Shown in pieces: positions 45,975 to 57,522 of a stretch of DNA of 64,000 nucleotides (positions within the stretch are counted from its first letter, which is position 1; each line of letters starts with the position of its first letter). The notes under the pieces were generated by a model. That model was not told the DNA's origin. It searched no databases and saw only the letters and a program-made list of their open reading frames with translations. The stretch comes from Linnemannia hyalina (lineage: Eukaryota > Mortierellomycota > Mortierellomycetes > Mortierellales > Mortierellaceae): assembly GCA_019671135.1 (NCBI GenBank), contig JAHRHY010000001.1, positions 2,976,001 through 3,040,000 of the forward strand, written 5' to 3'. Both the position numbers and the translations under genes were made by a program.

Positions 45975-46453
45975 ATGGGTAAGAAAACCGCCGCTGCCGC
46001 CGAGGTCGTCAAGAAGAACTGCAGCTGTGGTCGTCACGCCATGGGCGAGAAGGAAGCCTGCCGCTTGTAAGTTCACCGCCTCTCCTTCTCAATACCTTTC
46101 CTCTTTCATCACTCCCATTTCTTTCAATCACTAACCTTACATGTCTCACGATTATCAATCACCTTTCATCCTAAACGCCCCTCCATTTCTGCCCCCTTTT
46201 TTCGTTCTTCAATTCTAGCTGCCCTCGAGTCGTTTGCGACAGTTGCAGAGAAGAATACTGTTGTGGACCGATCTGCGAAAAGTGCAACGAGGACCGTGAG
46301 CATCTGATGCAGTGCGACAAGTGCGAGAACCCCGTCTGCGACCGATGCATCGTCATCACCAAGGGCGCCCGCGAAGGAAACTCTTGCAAGTCCTGCAAAA
46401 AGGCCGCCGCCCATGCTGCTCATGAAGCCCATCCTACCGCCATCTCTGTCTAA
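45975..46453 (+). CDS. Small cysteine-rich, probably zinc-binding protein
   Basis: Exons 45975-46066 and 46219-46453 give 108 residues that I cannot place in a family. There are 16 Cys, arranged mostly as C-X2-C pairs: CSC (16, 18), C29/C32, C37/C40, C45/C46, C50/C53, C63/C66, C71/C74 and C87/C90. This would bind about three or four zinc ions, like a compact RING- or B-box-like module. The ends are Lys/Ala-rich (GKKTAAAAEVVKK at the start; KKAAAHAAHEAH near the end). No signal peptide or membrane segment is present. The leader is pyrimidine-rich and the coding sequence looks well expressed (C- or G-ending codons). Confidence 0.8.
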
Positions 46454-46641
46454 TGGAAAACCCTTCTTTCAGAAGCCGACCAGAGCGTGCGTATGGCTCA
46501 TTACCACTTTTCTCCTTGTAAATATTAGTACAGTTTATTTGTTTGTTTCTTTTTCTTTCAGACCATGCAGAGCGAGTAAAGGTCTTCGACAATAGCTTGC
46601 GTGCGAACACGTTATGTCCTGTGACGTTGCGACGCAGATAT

Positions 46642-48647
46642 CTACCCGTAGATGGCTTGGGACCAAGTGGCATTTTGACGAGGCTTTTGGTAGAAGAGAT
46701 GGAAGAACGGCCCAATCTCTGCAAGGACATCAGACGATTGTAGGGCTCGTTTGTGCTTCTCAAACGCAAGACGAGAACACTCTCGGTTGATCACGCAAGC
46801 GCCAAAACAGGCCGTCATTGCAACATCCTCTTGCTTGACAGGATGTGTGTGTTGCCAGACCTCCTTCTCATAGGCCAGACCCCAGGCCAAAGAGGTCGCT
46901 ACAAGTCCTGTCAATATATCGCCCTGACCACCTGACCGTTTTAACCCACCTTCGTTATCGACGATTTGGACTAAAATACAAAAAGAACAAAGACATCAAT
47001 CATGCAGTGTAGTTAGTAGCCTGTTCCATCGATGGGATATAACATACTATCACAAACGTACCGCATGCATAGCATTGCATTATTTCGTCGGGGGTGATAG
47101 AAAAAGTCGAGGTGAGCATAGAAAGTAGTAGCAAGAGTGGGCTAGACGCGCTCACCTTTCTGGCCATCCGAAATGACATCAGATTTCCCTTTTTGGATGA
47201 CAATGGCACCCCCAAGTGCCTGGGAGAGCCGTTGGACAGCCGACTGCTCGGCCTCTTCATCCTCTGTGTCGACGTTCTATCACATAGTAATAGAGACCAA
47301 TGTCAGTTGAGAAGCCATCGCTCTCCATAGTAACATTGTGCGCGATATCAATGGCAGTTTTCTCTAGTCTTTACCATGACGTTGCACAAACGGCTAAACT
47401 CAACCAAGTTGGGTGTCAGTACTGCCTTCTTGTAACCTTGAATGATTTCGGGGTCGTTTTGGATGAGGAATAGGCCATCCTATTGTCCATATCCGTTTAA
47501 GTAATCATTAGTAACATGCGTGGTAAAAGCCTTCTTCCCCTGGGCAAAATCTCCCAAAAAAAAACACGTACAGCATCGATGACGATGGGCATAGCTTGCT
47601 CCCTTGCGACCTCAATGGCATGCTTGGCTGACTGGAGCATCCCCTTGTCCCTCGAAAGACCTGGTCCGACCACAAGCACATGGGCTCGTTTCAACAGCGA
47701 GTTGATGTCATCGAAGGTATGCGCCCAGATATCATTCGCGGCCTTCTTGTCCTGAGCTGCATTGGCGGCACGGACCTTGATATAAGGATGGACGATCAAA
47801 TCAGGAGAGTAGGACTTGATGGCTGTTGCTGCGTCCTCGTCGCAAATGACATGGCACAAATCCGCACCCTTATCAATGTGAAAAAGATGATGTTAGGAGG
47901 CGGTGTTTTATGATAACGATGCGCAAAAGTACGTGTTACATTTCGACAAAAACTGTTTACGAAGACTTACGAGTCGCAATGAGGACATGGCGCTAAAGTA
48001 TGGCGCGCCAGTGTAACTGACAATGAAGAAAAATTAAGGGGGGTAGAGAGGAACGAGTAATCGATGACTGTCAATGCCAAGATGACGAGACCGTTGCGCA
48101 CACGAAGAAATAAACAATCGGCGTCACTTGAACTTACTCGTTAGAACCGCCGATGATGCACACGCGGCCTGGAAGGTACAGGTCAAAAGTGAGTTTGGTT
48201 CGAGAGAGCGAGAGAGAATGTAAGTATAGAAAGGTACAAAATGGTCCTGATAGAAGAAACAGTCGAGCCTTGAAGCAAATCGCACGGAGTGGTTGTTTTA
48301 CCTCCTTGGCCCTTGTGCAGGTTGGCGTTGAGTGGAGGGACGAGGGAGCGGTACTCGGGGTAGGTGGGCAAGGTTGAAGCCTCCTTCTGTCGCTGAGAGA
48401 GCGTTGTCATTGGTCGTGATAGGAACGAGTGGTAGTTGTTATTTGTTTGAGAGGGACGATGAGCAGAAGGCGAGGGAAAGAAGGAGTTATGTGAATGAGA
48501 AGGAGGAGCTGTTGTGGGAACGATGGGTGAGCTTTGTTTTATGGTGATGCGAAGATGTGAATGAGCAATTGTGGCGAAGGAGATGGAAGGTAATTTTGCT
48601 TTTGCTTTTCCTGAGGAGAGTGGATGGCGAAGGAGTTGTGGCAGCAT
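46642..48647 (-). CDS. NAXD: ATP-dependent NAD(P)H-hydrate dehydratase
   Basis: Repairs hydrated NADH and NADPH using ATP. Seven exons (48647-48302, 48168-48138, 48016-47971, 47868-47572, 47479-47375, 47276-47156 and 46970-46642) give 424 residues. Ribokinase-like motifs are intact: GGSNDYTGAP across exons 2-3, [30 protein letters not shown] and the catalytic GGQGDILTG. Exons 2 and 3 are only 31 and 46 nt. Two starts are possible. The ATG at 48647 gives a leader of 79 residues without Asp or Glu, as expected for mitochondrial import, and the in-frame ATG at 48410 would give a cytosolic form. In other eukaryotes this enzyme is found in several compartments. Confidence 0.92.
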
Positions 48648-49023
48648 TTTTTTTGGTTCAGCTCTTGCGTGTGCGTGTGCGTCTCTGGATGTTGTAATTG
48701 CAAGAGGTTTGTATCTTACACTTCGCCCGTTAAGAAATGAAAAAGACAGTCCCGAACATATCGCTTTATGCGATCGTTCTGATCTGGTGTCTCAACTTTT
48801 TTTTTTCCCTTCCCCACACTCTTTTTTTTTTTATATCGCCGTTGTCCACTCCACTCATCCTTTCGTCCTCTCATCCTCACTCCCGCCCCTCTCGGTCACT
48901 CCCAGTCACCTCACCTGCACCTATACGCTCACAACACCCTCCATCCTCTTCTTCTTAGGCTTTCTTGCATTATCCGGATCGAGAAAGAACTGACGACACT
49001 CTTTCTGTTCTGACATCACAGCA
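48648..49023. promoter_or_regulatory. Divergent promoter region, NAXD and FAM72-like
   Basis: 376 bp between divergent start codons. The half close to the plus-strand gene is pyrimidine-rich, with T-runs near 48799-48832. Confidence 0.4.
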
Positions 49024-51718
49024 ATGCCCCATAGCATACGAGACTTTTACCTCAACAACAACCTTGCCAGTGGCAACTACTACTACTACTCCCCCAGCAA
49101 CTATAACACAATCTCCTCTTCATCCGCCTTCGGCGTCAACTCTCTCGGACACTCCACCACAAACAACACTCCACCCTCCTCAACTTCTTCCGCAACAAAC
49201 AACAACGCACCATCAGCAGCGAGGAGTATCAACACCAACAACAGTCCTCCTCCACGAGGCTACTCCAGTAGTTTCAGCACAACCTACAACATTAACCCTT
49301 CAACCCTCCCCTCGTATTCTTACACCAACCAGTTCCTTCAACAACAGCGCCCACCTTCTTCCTTAACATCTTCTGGTGGTTCAGCAGCCCCTGCACGAAT
49401 GCCTCAGTACCCGCCTCCCCAGGACCAGCACTACAGCAACGCTAACAACGCTAACAACACGGCTTCGTCAACAGCAACCTCGTATACGCCTAGAGGATAC
49501 ACCGGCGGAGCAGGTTACAGTAGCAGCTACTACGGTGGTGGTAACAGTGACCGGTACAACACCAGCTACAGTAGTCATTCGACTGGGAGTGGCAATGGTA
49601 GTAGTGCACCGAGTGGCACGAATTCCAAGACAGTGTGCCGGATGGACTGTCGGTACTGTTCTGCGGTTGTGTGTCTGAGGGGGATGAAGGCCATGCTTCT
49701 GGCGGACACTTCGGTTGAACTCTACTCAACTGATCATCCACCTGGTTCGTAAGTAAATTTTTTTTGTATGTGTATGATTTTTCGCGTTTGTGTTTCATTA
49801 GTCCATTGCTCTTCCCCTCCTATGGTGCGCTCCATTCGATTGTTGAAAAACCAAAATGTCTCTTACCATGGTTTATTTTTACTCATCTCTATTCAAATTC
49901 ATTCCTCTCTCAACAAAATAAAAAAAAAAAAAAAAAAAAAGGGTCCAGCTAATCGACAAGGACTACACGACATCGAATTGCAAGTGCAAGATCCGCGACG
50001 TCGCCTGCAGGGTGTGCGGAAACGTAATCGGATACCACATCACCCAACCCTGTCAACAGTGTCTCAAGGCCCCCAACAATGGCCACTTTTGGATGTTTCA
50101 CACCGAAGGCGTCGTCGGTCAGGAGCGCATGAACTTGGATCTCGGAAAGCTGGTCCAAGAACTTGTTCGGTTCCCTCACTCTGCTGCAACACAAGGTGCG
50201 CCAGGGGCTGCAGCGGCAGAAGCAACTAGGAGACTGGCGGGATTTGTGCAGAGAGAGCCTGTGGGTCCATCACCACCCGCACCCGGGGCAGGAGGAGTGC
50301 AAAATGTTGCTGCTGCAACTGCTCTCCCCCCACCACCTCGGCCCATCAATCTCACGACTGCCACTGTCATGGCGGCAGATACTGTAGAGCCTCGTGACAA
50401 TGCTGCGACGACTCGTGTGACCTCAATCTCGAGACTCCAGCGACAGCAGCAGCGACTCGCTCAGACAACATACTCGCCACCTTCTTACCCTCCTCTACCC
50501 TTGCGGGTCATCAGCTCGTCTCCCACACCTGCAACCCCGACCCCGACTCCCCGAACCCAGCAACAACCCACAGCAACACCAGCAGCAAATGAACCGTCTC
50601 AAACATCATCCACAACTAGCAATCCATATCAGCACCGTGCTGCGCCCGAGCCAACCATAGGCCCCTCCGCAACAACCACACTGATGAACTTGACGCTGTC
50701 ACAGTTCCTGCGGCCCATGAAGTGGGAACAACTGCCACCCCCAGACTTGGACATTGATCTGGACCCGAACGCGATGGGCGGCGAGCCTCTTTTCGCGGGA
50801 GATTGGATGGAGCTTGTGAAACGGACTGCTGAAACTGCGGCGGCCAATATGTCGTTGGCTTTGGATCAGGAGGAAGAGACGGAGCAGTATATGGCGCGGA
50901 TGATGGAGGAGCATCGGCAGCGACATTTGCAGTTGGAGATGGTTGAGAGGGCTGAGCTTGAAAGTGTTGGTGGTGGTAGCGAGGGCCGGAGTAGTGAGGA
51001 GGATGACGAGGAAGATGTGTTGGAGCTACTCCCGGATCATGACGAGGTACCCACTACTGTGAGCGATACCGAGGTCGATTTGGAAGCTGGCATTGTCGAT
51101 GGACAGAGGCAACAGCGAATGGAGGATGAAGAGGGGATGGATCGATTGATTCACCGCGTCGACGGTGTCGCACTCGCCGGTTCTCCTCCTGCACCTAGTA
51201 CCATCCCCGGCGAGCACAAGGACGAAGACGAGGATATGGACATGAACGGAGAACCTACAGGTCGTGGACGAACCCTCGAACGTCGCCAGTACGACTCCCT
51301 CTCCGTTGACGCAAATGGAGTCCCCGCATCTGAACAGCAACCAACAACACCTTCCTCCAACACAACAACTTCTCCATCGATGGAATCGAACCGCCACCGT
51401 CGCGGAAACAGCCTGGGCAACACACTCTTCGGAATCGTAACCGGCGCACCTCCACTGCACGATGACCATCGCCCAACCCACCGCCGCCGTAACAGCAGCC
51501 ATAGCAGCGGTAGTAGAGGTAGCAGTGGTAGCAGCACTGACGCGTCGTCAGACCGCACGGCCTACTATTCGTCCGAGAGCTGCCCAGCGATGGTGTTGAC
51601 GTCTGCGATGATTGCCAAGGCGTCTGCCTCTGCCGCTGCTGCTGATGCTGCCACTGCTGCCAACAGCCTCTTGTTTGGTCGTCGCTCCCGACGCGACTAT
51701 GATATGATGTGTCGGTAA
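49024..51718 (+). CDS. FAM72-like zinc-binding protein with long disordered arms
   Basis: Exons 49024-49748 and 49942-51718 join in frame to 833 residues. The core of about 120 residues matches FAM72: CRYCSAVVCLRGMKAMLLAD, ELYSTDHPP, then across the intron CKCKIRDVACRVCGNVIGYH, QPCQQCL and NNGHFWMFH. The C-X2-C pairs should bind zinc. Animal FAM72 is about 149 residues and binds the uracil glycosylase UNG2. Here a 205-residue Asn/Ser/Tyr/Thr-rich arm precedes the core, and about 500 residues of Pro/Thr-, acidic and Ser-rich sequence follow it. The acceptor of the single intron is preceded by 21 A. The ATG at 49024 is the first in the frame. Confidence 0.87.
49920..49940. repeat. A21 run ending at a splice acceptor
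   Basis: Homopolymer directly before the G that completes the AG acceptor of the FAM72-like gene. Confidence 0.9.
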
Positions 51719-51844
51719 TGTATTTTTCTCACATAGATTTTGTTATTTTAGTAGTAGCTTTGTAATTGGTTGATTTGATAAAGAAGGATTTATTTTACAT
51801 GACGCTCTGTGTTGTTGTTGTTCTGTCGCTGTACTCTTCCTTGT

Positions 51845-53816
51845 TTACAGAGTACCGTCCTTGAGGATGCGGTAACGAGGGTAAACATCAACAGGGACAC
51901 CCAAGTATTCAAGAGTGCTCAAAGCATGCTTGACCTCAGGAGAGATAATTCCATAGCGGTCCACAAACTCCTTGACCTTCTGCTTATCACCGTCGCCCTG
52001 AAGGACCAAGATCCGGGTGGTCAAGGACTTGACGGCCTCCTCAATTTTGTCCATCACAACACGGAACTTCTTGGTCTCGCTATCGTAAGCGAATCCGCCC
52101 TGCTCCTTCAAGTACTCAAATTGCATGGCCTGGCCCAAACCGTGGGCCTCAGTGATACCGAAACGGATAGAGCGGAAGGCAGAGGCGAGGTAGGTCATGT
52201 AGAAAGATGCGGCGTCGGGTCCGCCGGAGAGAGTTCCATCCTTGAGCAACAATCCGACAGCGTAGAGGCCGACAATGTCTATGTGTATGTGTGACAGTCG
52301 TGAGGGGGAAGAAGGAGAAGGGGGGTTTTTTGTTAAAAATGTGGCATGCATCGAATTTGCTCTAACAAACAACATACAACAGACAGACAAACAACAAACA
52401 AACAACAGACCAGGCTCAACACAAACACAATAAAAGACATGCCATGCGTTGTAAACATGGACAAGAAAACTTACCAGCCTTGGCCTCCTCCATGGCAGAG
52501 TGGTACTCCTCCAAGGCAGTACGGACCTTCTTCTCCTTGTCATGGACTAAGAAATGAGGTCCAAGAGAGTGAGCAACCTCGTGCATCAAGACGTGTTGGA
52601 AGAAGGCCTCAAATTCAACCTTCTCGACCTGCTCAGCATCCAAGACCTGGCGGGCAATGGGCAAAAGGACGCTCTGGAACTTGCCCTCCTGGACGTTCTT
52701 GATGATCACCAACTTGGAGCCAGCAATTTTGATGGGTGCCTCGTCGTTGGGCAAGTTGTAGGCGGCCGTCATGGGGACAGCAACGTCTCCGCCAGAGTAG
52801 AGCTGGTTGACAGTGACAATGGCAGGAGGGTGGAGACCCTTGGCCTTGTAGAGTTCATCGACGGGCAACTGGTCCTCCATATCTTGAAGACGGCTCGAGA
52901 ACTTGGCCAAGATATCCGACGAGGCGAAATCACGGGCGTGCAAGTAGAACTCGTAGGCAGCGCGGATCGAGAACATCTTGTCCGTGTAGTTCTATCAAAG
53001 ACAAAACGAATGCAATTGAATGGTCAATTAATCTCCGGTGCTTGTGATTGTTGGGCATAGAAAAAAGGGCGTGGGAGAAATTCAAAGAACTAAACATACC
53101 TCGTAAGGTCCGGCGGTGACATCGAGGGCAGACTCCTTGCTGATTCTCAACCAGTCAACATCGGACTGGACATAGTCGTTGCTGATAAAGGCATCAGCCC
53201 GGGACTTCAAGAACTTGGCCAAAGACTGGTCGCTGACAAGACGGGCAGCCTGGGTCATCAACTCGGAAGCAGGGACGAGGAAGTCCTTGTACTCCTCCGA
53301 ATAAGGAACAGCGTACAACTGTCCAGTCTTGGCATCTCTCTTGACAACGTGGTAGTAGCTCTCGGCGTTAATCCTGTCCTGGCCCTCCAAGCTGGCAACC
53401 CAGTCCAGGTACTCCTGCTTCTTGATGTCGTCAGGGTAGTAGTTTCCGTGCTGTGGGGGCTCGTGAGGGATATGGATCTTCTCGTGGACATGGCCGTCCT
53501 TGTCCTCCTCCTTGATCGACTTGATGAACTTTTCCTCGTCCAGACCCCAGGGACCCTTGAACAACTCCAGACCCAACTCGAGCTTGGTGTCGCGGGGGTC
53601 CATGCCCAAGATGTGGGCGTGAAGGGCCTCGTTGCCCGACCAGTGCTGGCGGATGTAGATGGAATCGATCAACTTGCCGACCTGGACCAGGAGGGGGATG
53701 GCCTCGCGGTCACCAGAGGTGAGACGGTCAAGGTACTGGGCGCCTCCGACCTGGATTTCCTTGAAGCGGGCAAGCTGCTTGGAGAGAGGGGAAACGGCGG
53801 CGTTGTTGGTGGTCAT
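51845..53816 (-). CDS. M49 (dipeptidyl peptidase III-like) zinc metallopeptidase
   Basis: Exons 53816-53100, 52991-52475 and 52278-51845 give 555 residues of a DPP III-related zinc hydrolase, of the kind also found fused to Nudix domains in plants. The zinc motif is HEVAH (residues 376-380), followed by SLGPH. A second metal ligand is probably Glu407 or Glu408 in AMEEAKADIVGLYA, which spans exons 2-3. Classical DPP III has HELLGH (HExxxH) and is about 700 residues, so this is the shorter HExxH branch. The ATG at 53816 (MTTNNAAV) is the conservative start. An in-frame ATG at 54053 would add 79 residues without Asp or Glu. Substrates are unknown. Confidence 0.83.
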
Positions 53817-54218
53817 TGTGGAAAAGTTGAGGCGTGTGGTGGGATGGAGATGAAAGCGAGATCGAGATGGGATGGGTTGCTTGTTGATGAGGATCCTTGA
53901 GGTGTGGATAAGTCCTTGGAATCCTTGTCCTTGGCGCAAAAGACGGAAAATGGTGAGGGGGGAGAGGGTGGGGTAGAGCTGGGTGAGAAAACGAGAAGGG
54001 GAAAAAAGGAAAGAAGGAACGAAGAAAAAAGAAGCGAGCGGGGTACGAAGCATCTGATATCCAATGGAGCGAGAGGAGGACAGAGACGACTTTCCCAGGA
54101 GCAATTTACCTCGTTTGATGATCACGTCACAGGATTTTGAATATCGTTTCCTCTCGTAGACATCCCACTCTGGAAAAAAAAACGCGTCTTTCCAGTCTGT
54201 GATCAGAACAGTGATCAA

Positions 54219-55838
54219 CGCGTGGCCTCCTTGTTATTCTCCGGAGACGTCGCTGCGCGTGTCTACGCCTCTCTTTTTTTTCGTCGGTATTTCTTTTCTT
54301 CCTCTCCTTCTCCTCCTTCCACTTTTCACCCACCTTGCACTGCCCTGATTAGTGCAGCAATGCACCAACAATGCGATCTTGCGCGATCAAAAAGATTTTA
54401 TCGGACACATACGCATCCACACGACTAAGAAGACCAATCTGCGCCAAAAGCAACACTATCAACAGGCGAACATCGATGATGGATAATGACCCTTGATTGC
54501 ACTGCCACACGATCGTACGACAATCCATCCCTCGCATCCACATCAATTCAGCACATACACACATATACAAACAGTCAACATGCAACACAACTATGCTCCC
54601 CACTCACTGTCTGAGAACGTTCATAAACTCTCAAGGCTGTCATGCACTCAAGAAGATTTTCGACTCTTCAATTCATTTTCCTTGTCTTGGGTTTGTCCAG
54701 CGCCCACATAAAACTTTGTCCTCCTAATCCGACAAAGTTTAAACAAAAATGTTTTATTCAGTTTTCCTCCTTGTATTCATGGACCGCTTCTTCGCGCATT
54801 GGGTTTTGTTGAAGAATGCATGCCAAGACTTCTGGGTTGGGCCAATCAAATCTTGTTCTTCCATTTTGTTCTCTTGTGTAATAAGAGAAACCGAGAGGGA
54901 ACCACTAGACATGACATGGTAGGAGAAAAAACAACGTGCTCGGAGAGAATGGGGAACTCCAAAAAAAAAAAAAAAAAAAAAAAGGGCGAAAGTGGGAAAA
55001 ATGAAATGAGGTGAATTGGCTTGCTGCTTGTGAAGAGAAATCGGAGTGAGAAAAAGAAGGAACACTTCCGAAGAGTCGACTTTATCCAAAACTACAATTA
55101 GGGCTGACATGGTGTGTCTTGGGTTCTTTGTTGGTTGCTGTACGGTTACGTTTTCGTGCCGTTACTGCTGTCATCTTCCCTTCAATTTCCTTTCAACTAG
55201 TCTGACCATCGGGTTGTTTGCCTGCTTGCCTCTCCGCCTGTCTGACTGCGCGAACAGACCCCGGATGTTGGAGCCGATTTTCAGCAAGCAAAATTAACAA
55301 AGTTTTTCTTTGATATCTGTTGAAAGGACAGAAAAAAAGCGACACACCAAGTTTCTTACTCCTTGTCAGGCGGAGATGGTCATTGCTGATGCAACAAGGA
55401 CCAAATGATCGAGTGCAAAGCAAACAGCCACGACGAACAGCTCAAACGATAAGATCAACCATTCTCGAACAGTGTTCCCAATAAAGATAAGAATTATATG
55501 TTTTTTTCGCTTTCGAAACCTGTCCTTATATTGTCCATGGGTTGACCCTGCAGGGTTCACGTAGGAAGAGCGGGAAAAAGAAGGATGGAAGCAAAAGAAG
55601 GCGAGGCAAAAATGGTCATAGAGAAACACGGATGGCCTGTTTTGAGCATTGTTTCCTTAGTAAGCTCCAACTTGGTAGCAAGGCGCCCATGCGAGATCGT
55701 AAGTACCAGGTGTTGAGGAAGAAGGTAGAGGGGCAATGGGCGTAAAATAACTTTGTTTCTTTTTATTATGATGATACAGCTGCCAATTTTAATACTGTTG
55801 TGGGAAATTAAAACATGAAAAATAAGGAGAGGGTTCGT
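54219..55838. other. Gene-free region
   Basis: About 1.6 kb with no supported gene on either strand, holding the leader region of the M49 gene and the 3' flank of the bHLH gene. An A23 run lies at 54961-54983. Confidence 0.45.
54961..54983. repeat. A23 homopolymer run
   Basis: 23 consecutive A. No R1-like UTR lies before it, so it is not an obvious retrocopy tail. Confidence 0.85.
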
Positions 55839-56810
55839 TTATGGGCTTGTGTAATGTGGCGGTGAGGAAGAAAAGGAAGAGAAGGAAGAGTAAGAAGAGT
55901 TATCCTCTGGGTTGTGAGGGTATATCTGAAGCTGAAGTTGAGGCTGAGGTTGAGGAACGGCCGTCGTGGGAGGAATAGGCCTCAGTGGAGGATAGGAAGA
56001 GGCCAAATGGCTGCACCATGGCAGGTAGATGCGCTGACGATCCGGCTGTTGGCGTTGATGAAGGTTTGGCCGCTGCTGTGGCAAATTGTGGGAAGATGGA
56101 GAGGAAGAAGAAGAGGACGAAGTAGAACCCTGATAGTTCAAGGATTCAGGCGTTGAAAAGAGGGGAGGGGAGGACTGAGGAGGAATGTGTTTGTTGTACA
56201 CGTATGGGACAACATTTGAAGGAGAGTGAGTAGGAGAACGGATGATAAGTACAGGCGGAACTGCCTCATGATGAGGTTCACCGTGACGATAAGGTTGGTT
56301 ATGGTGGTACTGCGGGTTGTACGGTGGAGGAGTCGACATTGGCGTGGATGTAAACTGATCTGCCTCTGGGCGTTTGTTCCGCCGTGAGGGTGACGATCCA
56401 GACGAGGGAGAGGACCGGTATGAGACAAGGACCTCCTTATACGATACCAGTCTCTTGAGGCCAACCTCGCTGCGGAGGCGGTGGATCTCGGCAATGGCGT
56501 TGCGGAGGGTTGTGATCGCGTTGGACTTAACGATGGCTCGCTTCTCGGAACCATCAGGATTGGGGATCGAATGCTCGAGCTCCAGCTGAGCCTGAACCTC
56601 GGCCGCAGAGCCTTCAGCGAGATGACCAAGCTCGGCCATGAGCTGATTCATTGTGTCACGACGTTGACGCTCATCGACGATATGAGCTGCTCGACGTTTC
56701 TCGAGCGCGGTGAGGCGGGCGATGGAATCGACATCGTTCTTGTTGAGGACGTTGACGCCGTGAAGACGAAAGACGTTCTTGCTGTTCGAAGGGGGTGAGG
56801 AGGATGCCAT
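55839..56810 (-). CDS. bHLH transcription factor
   Basis: A single-exon 323-residue protein. The basic region KRRAAHIVDERQRR has His, Glu and Arg at the spacing 5-9-13 that reads CACGTG-type E-boxes, so nuclear DNA binding is expected. Helix 1 (DTMNQLMAELGHLA), a loop of about 25 residues and helix 2 (KSNAITTLRNAIAEIHRLR) follow, ending near residue 118; helix 2 may extend as a short zipper. The C-terminal 200 residues are Pro/Ser/His/Tyr-rich and probably disordered. The target genes are unknown. A good TATA box lies about 75 bp upstream. Confidence 0.92.
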   Translation of the reverse strand: MASSSPPSNSKNVFRLHGVNVLNKNDVDSIARLTALEKRRAAHIVDERQRRDTMNQLMAELGHLAEGSAAEVQAQLELEHSIPNPDGSEKRAIVKSNAITTLRNAIAEIHRLRSEVGLKRLVSYKEVLVSYRSSPSSGSSPSRRNKRPEADQFTSTPMSTPPPYNPQYHHNQPYRHGEPHHEAVPPVLIIRSPTHSPSNVVPYVYNKHIPPQSSPPLFSTPESLNYQGSTSSSSSSSPSSHNLPQQRPNLHQRQQPDRQRIYLPWCSHLASSYPPLRPIPPTTAVPQPQPQLQLQIYPHNPEDNSSYSSFSSFSSSPPHYTSP

Positions 56811-56884
56811 TGCAAAGGAATAAGGATGCGTAGGTGGACAAAATAATAAAGTGTGAAGTAGAAGAGGAGTGCGATCGACGACGG

Positions 56885-56892
56885 TATTTATA
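56885..56892 (-). promoter_or_regulatory. TATA box of the bHLH gene
   Basis: TATAAATA on the minus strand, about 75 bp before the ATG at 56810. Confidence 0.6.
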
Positions 56893-57522
56893 CTGGTGTC
56901 CGTGAAAGAAGTGTGAAAGGATGAAGGTGCGAAGGAAGGACAAAGGACAAACTTTATTCAGTTGATAACAGAGATCTATCATGGACATCGTTTGATTTGT
57001 GATGTGGTGCTGCAAGATGCACACTGGCACAGGATTTCTCTTGACACCGCCCACAGAATTGAAATGAATAATAAAGAAAACAACAAAGCGTCCCTGTTCA
57101 CAGCATCCCGTCACTCCGTCAGGGCTGCTACCTTTCCTTGTGCGACTCGGAATGCGCATTCACGCCTTCAATTTTCAAAAGGCAGGAAATGATGGTTGTC
57201 GACTGATGTATTTGGTTAAGGGCCTCGCATCCATGGACATGGACATGCATGTATCACATGATTTGATTGGAAAAGAGAAAAGCCTCTCATTTTTTGTTGT
57301 GAGTCGCCTTCAACAGAGAACATTCATTTTTTTCTTTCTTTGGTTCTTCTTCCGCTGACTCCTTCGCCATCCAGCTACCCGCCCTTCTCTCTTTCTCTTC
57401 TCTCTTCCCCCTCTCTCTCTCTCTTTCTCTGCTTAGTCATTCACCACAAGCAGACACCCTCTTCCTTCTTTATCTGATTCTTTACCCTCACTTCCGGATT
57501 GGGACAACAGCAGGACTCTACA
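56893..57522. other. Divergent promoter region, bHLH gene and CK2 alpha
   Basis: No gene is seen. The end near 57350-57480 is a CT-rich leader typical of genes in this window. Confidence 0.45.

Noticed and set aside
47000..47260. Open frame with [12 protein letters not shown] between NAXD exons 6 and 7, considered as an extra exon
   Set aside because: No AG acceptor fits it. Joining 47156 to 46970 directly gives the expected [13 protein letters not shown] sequence in frame.
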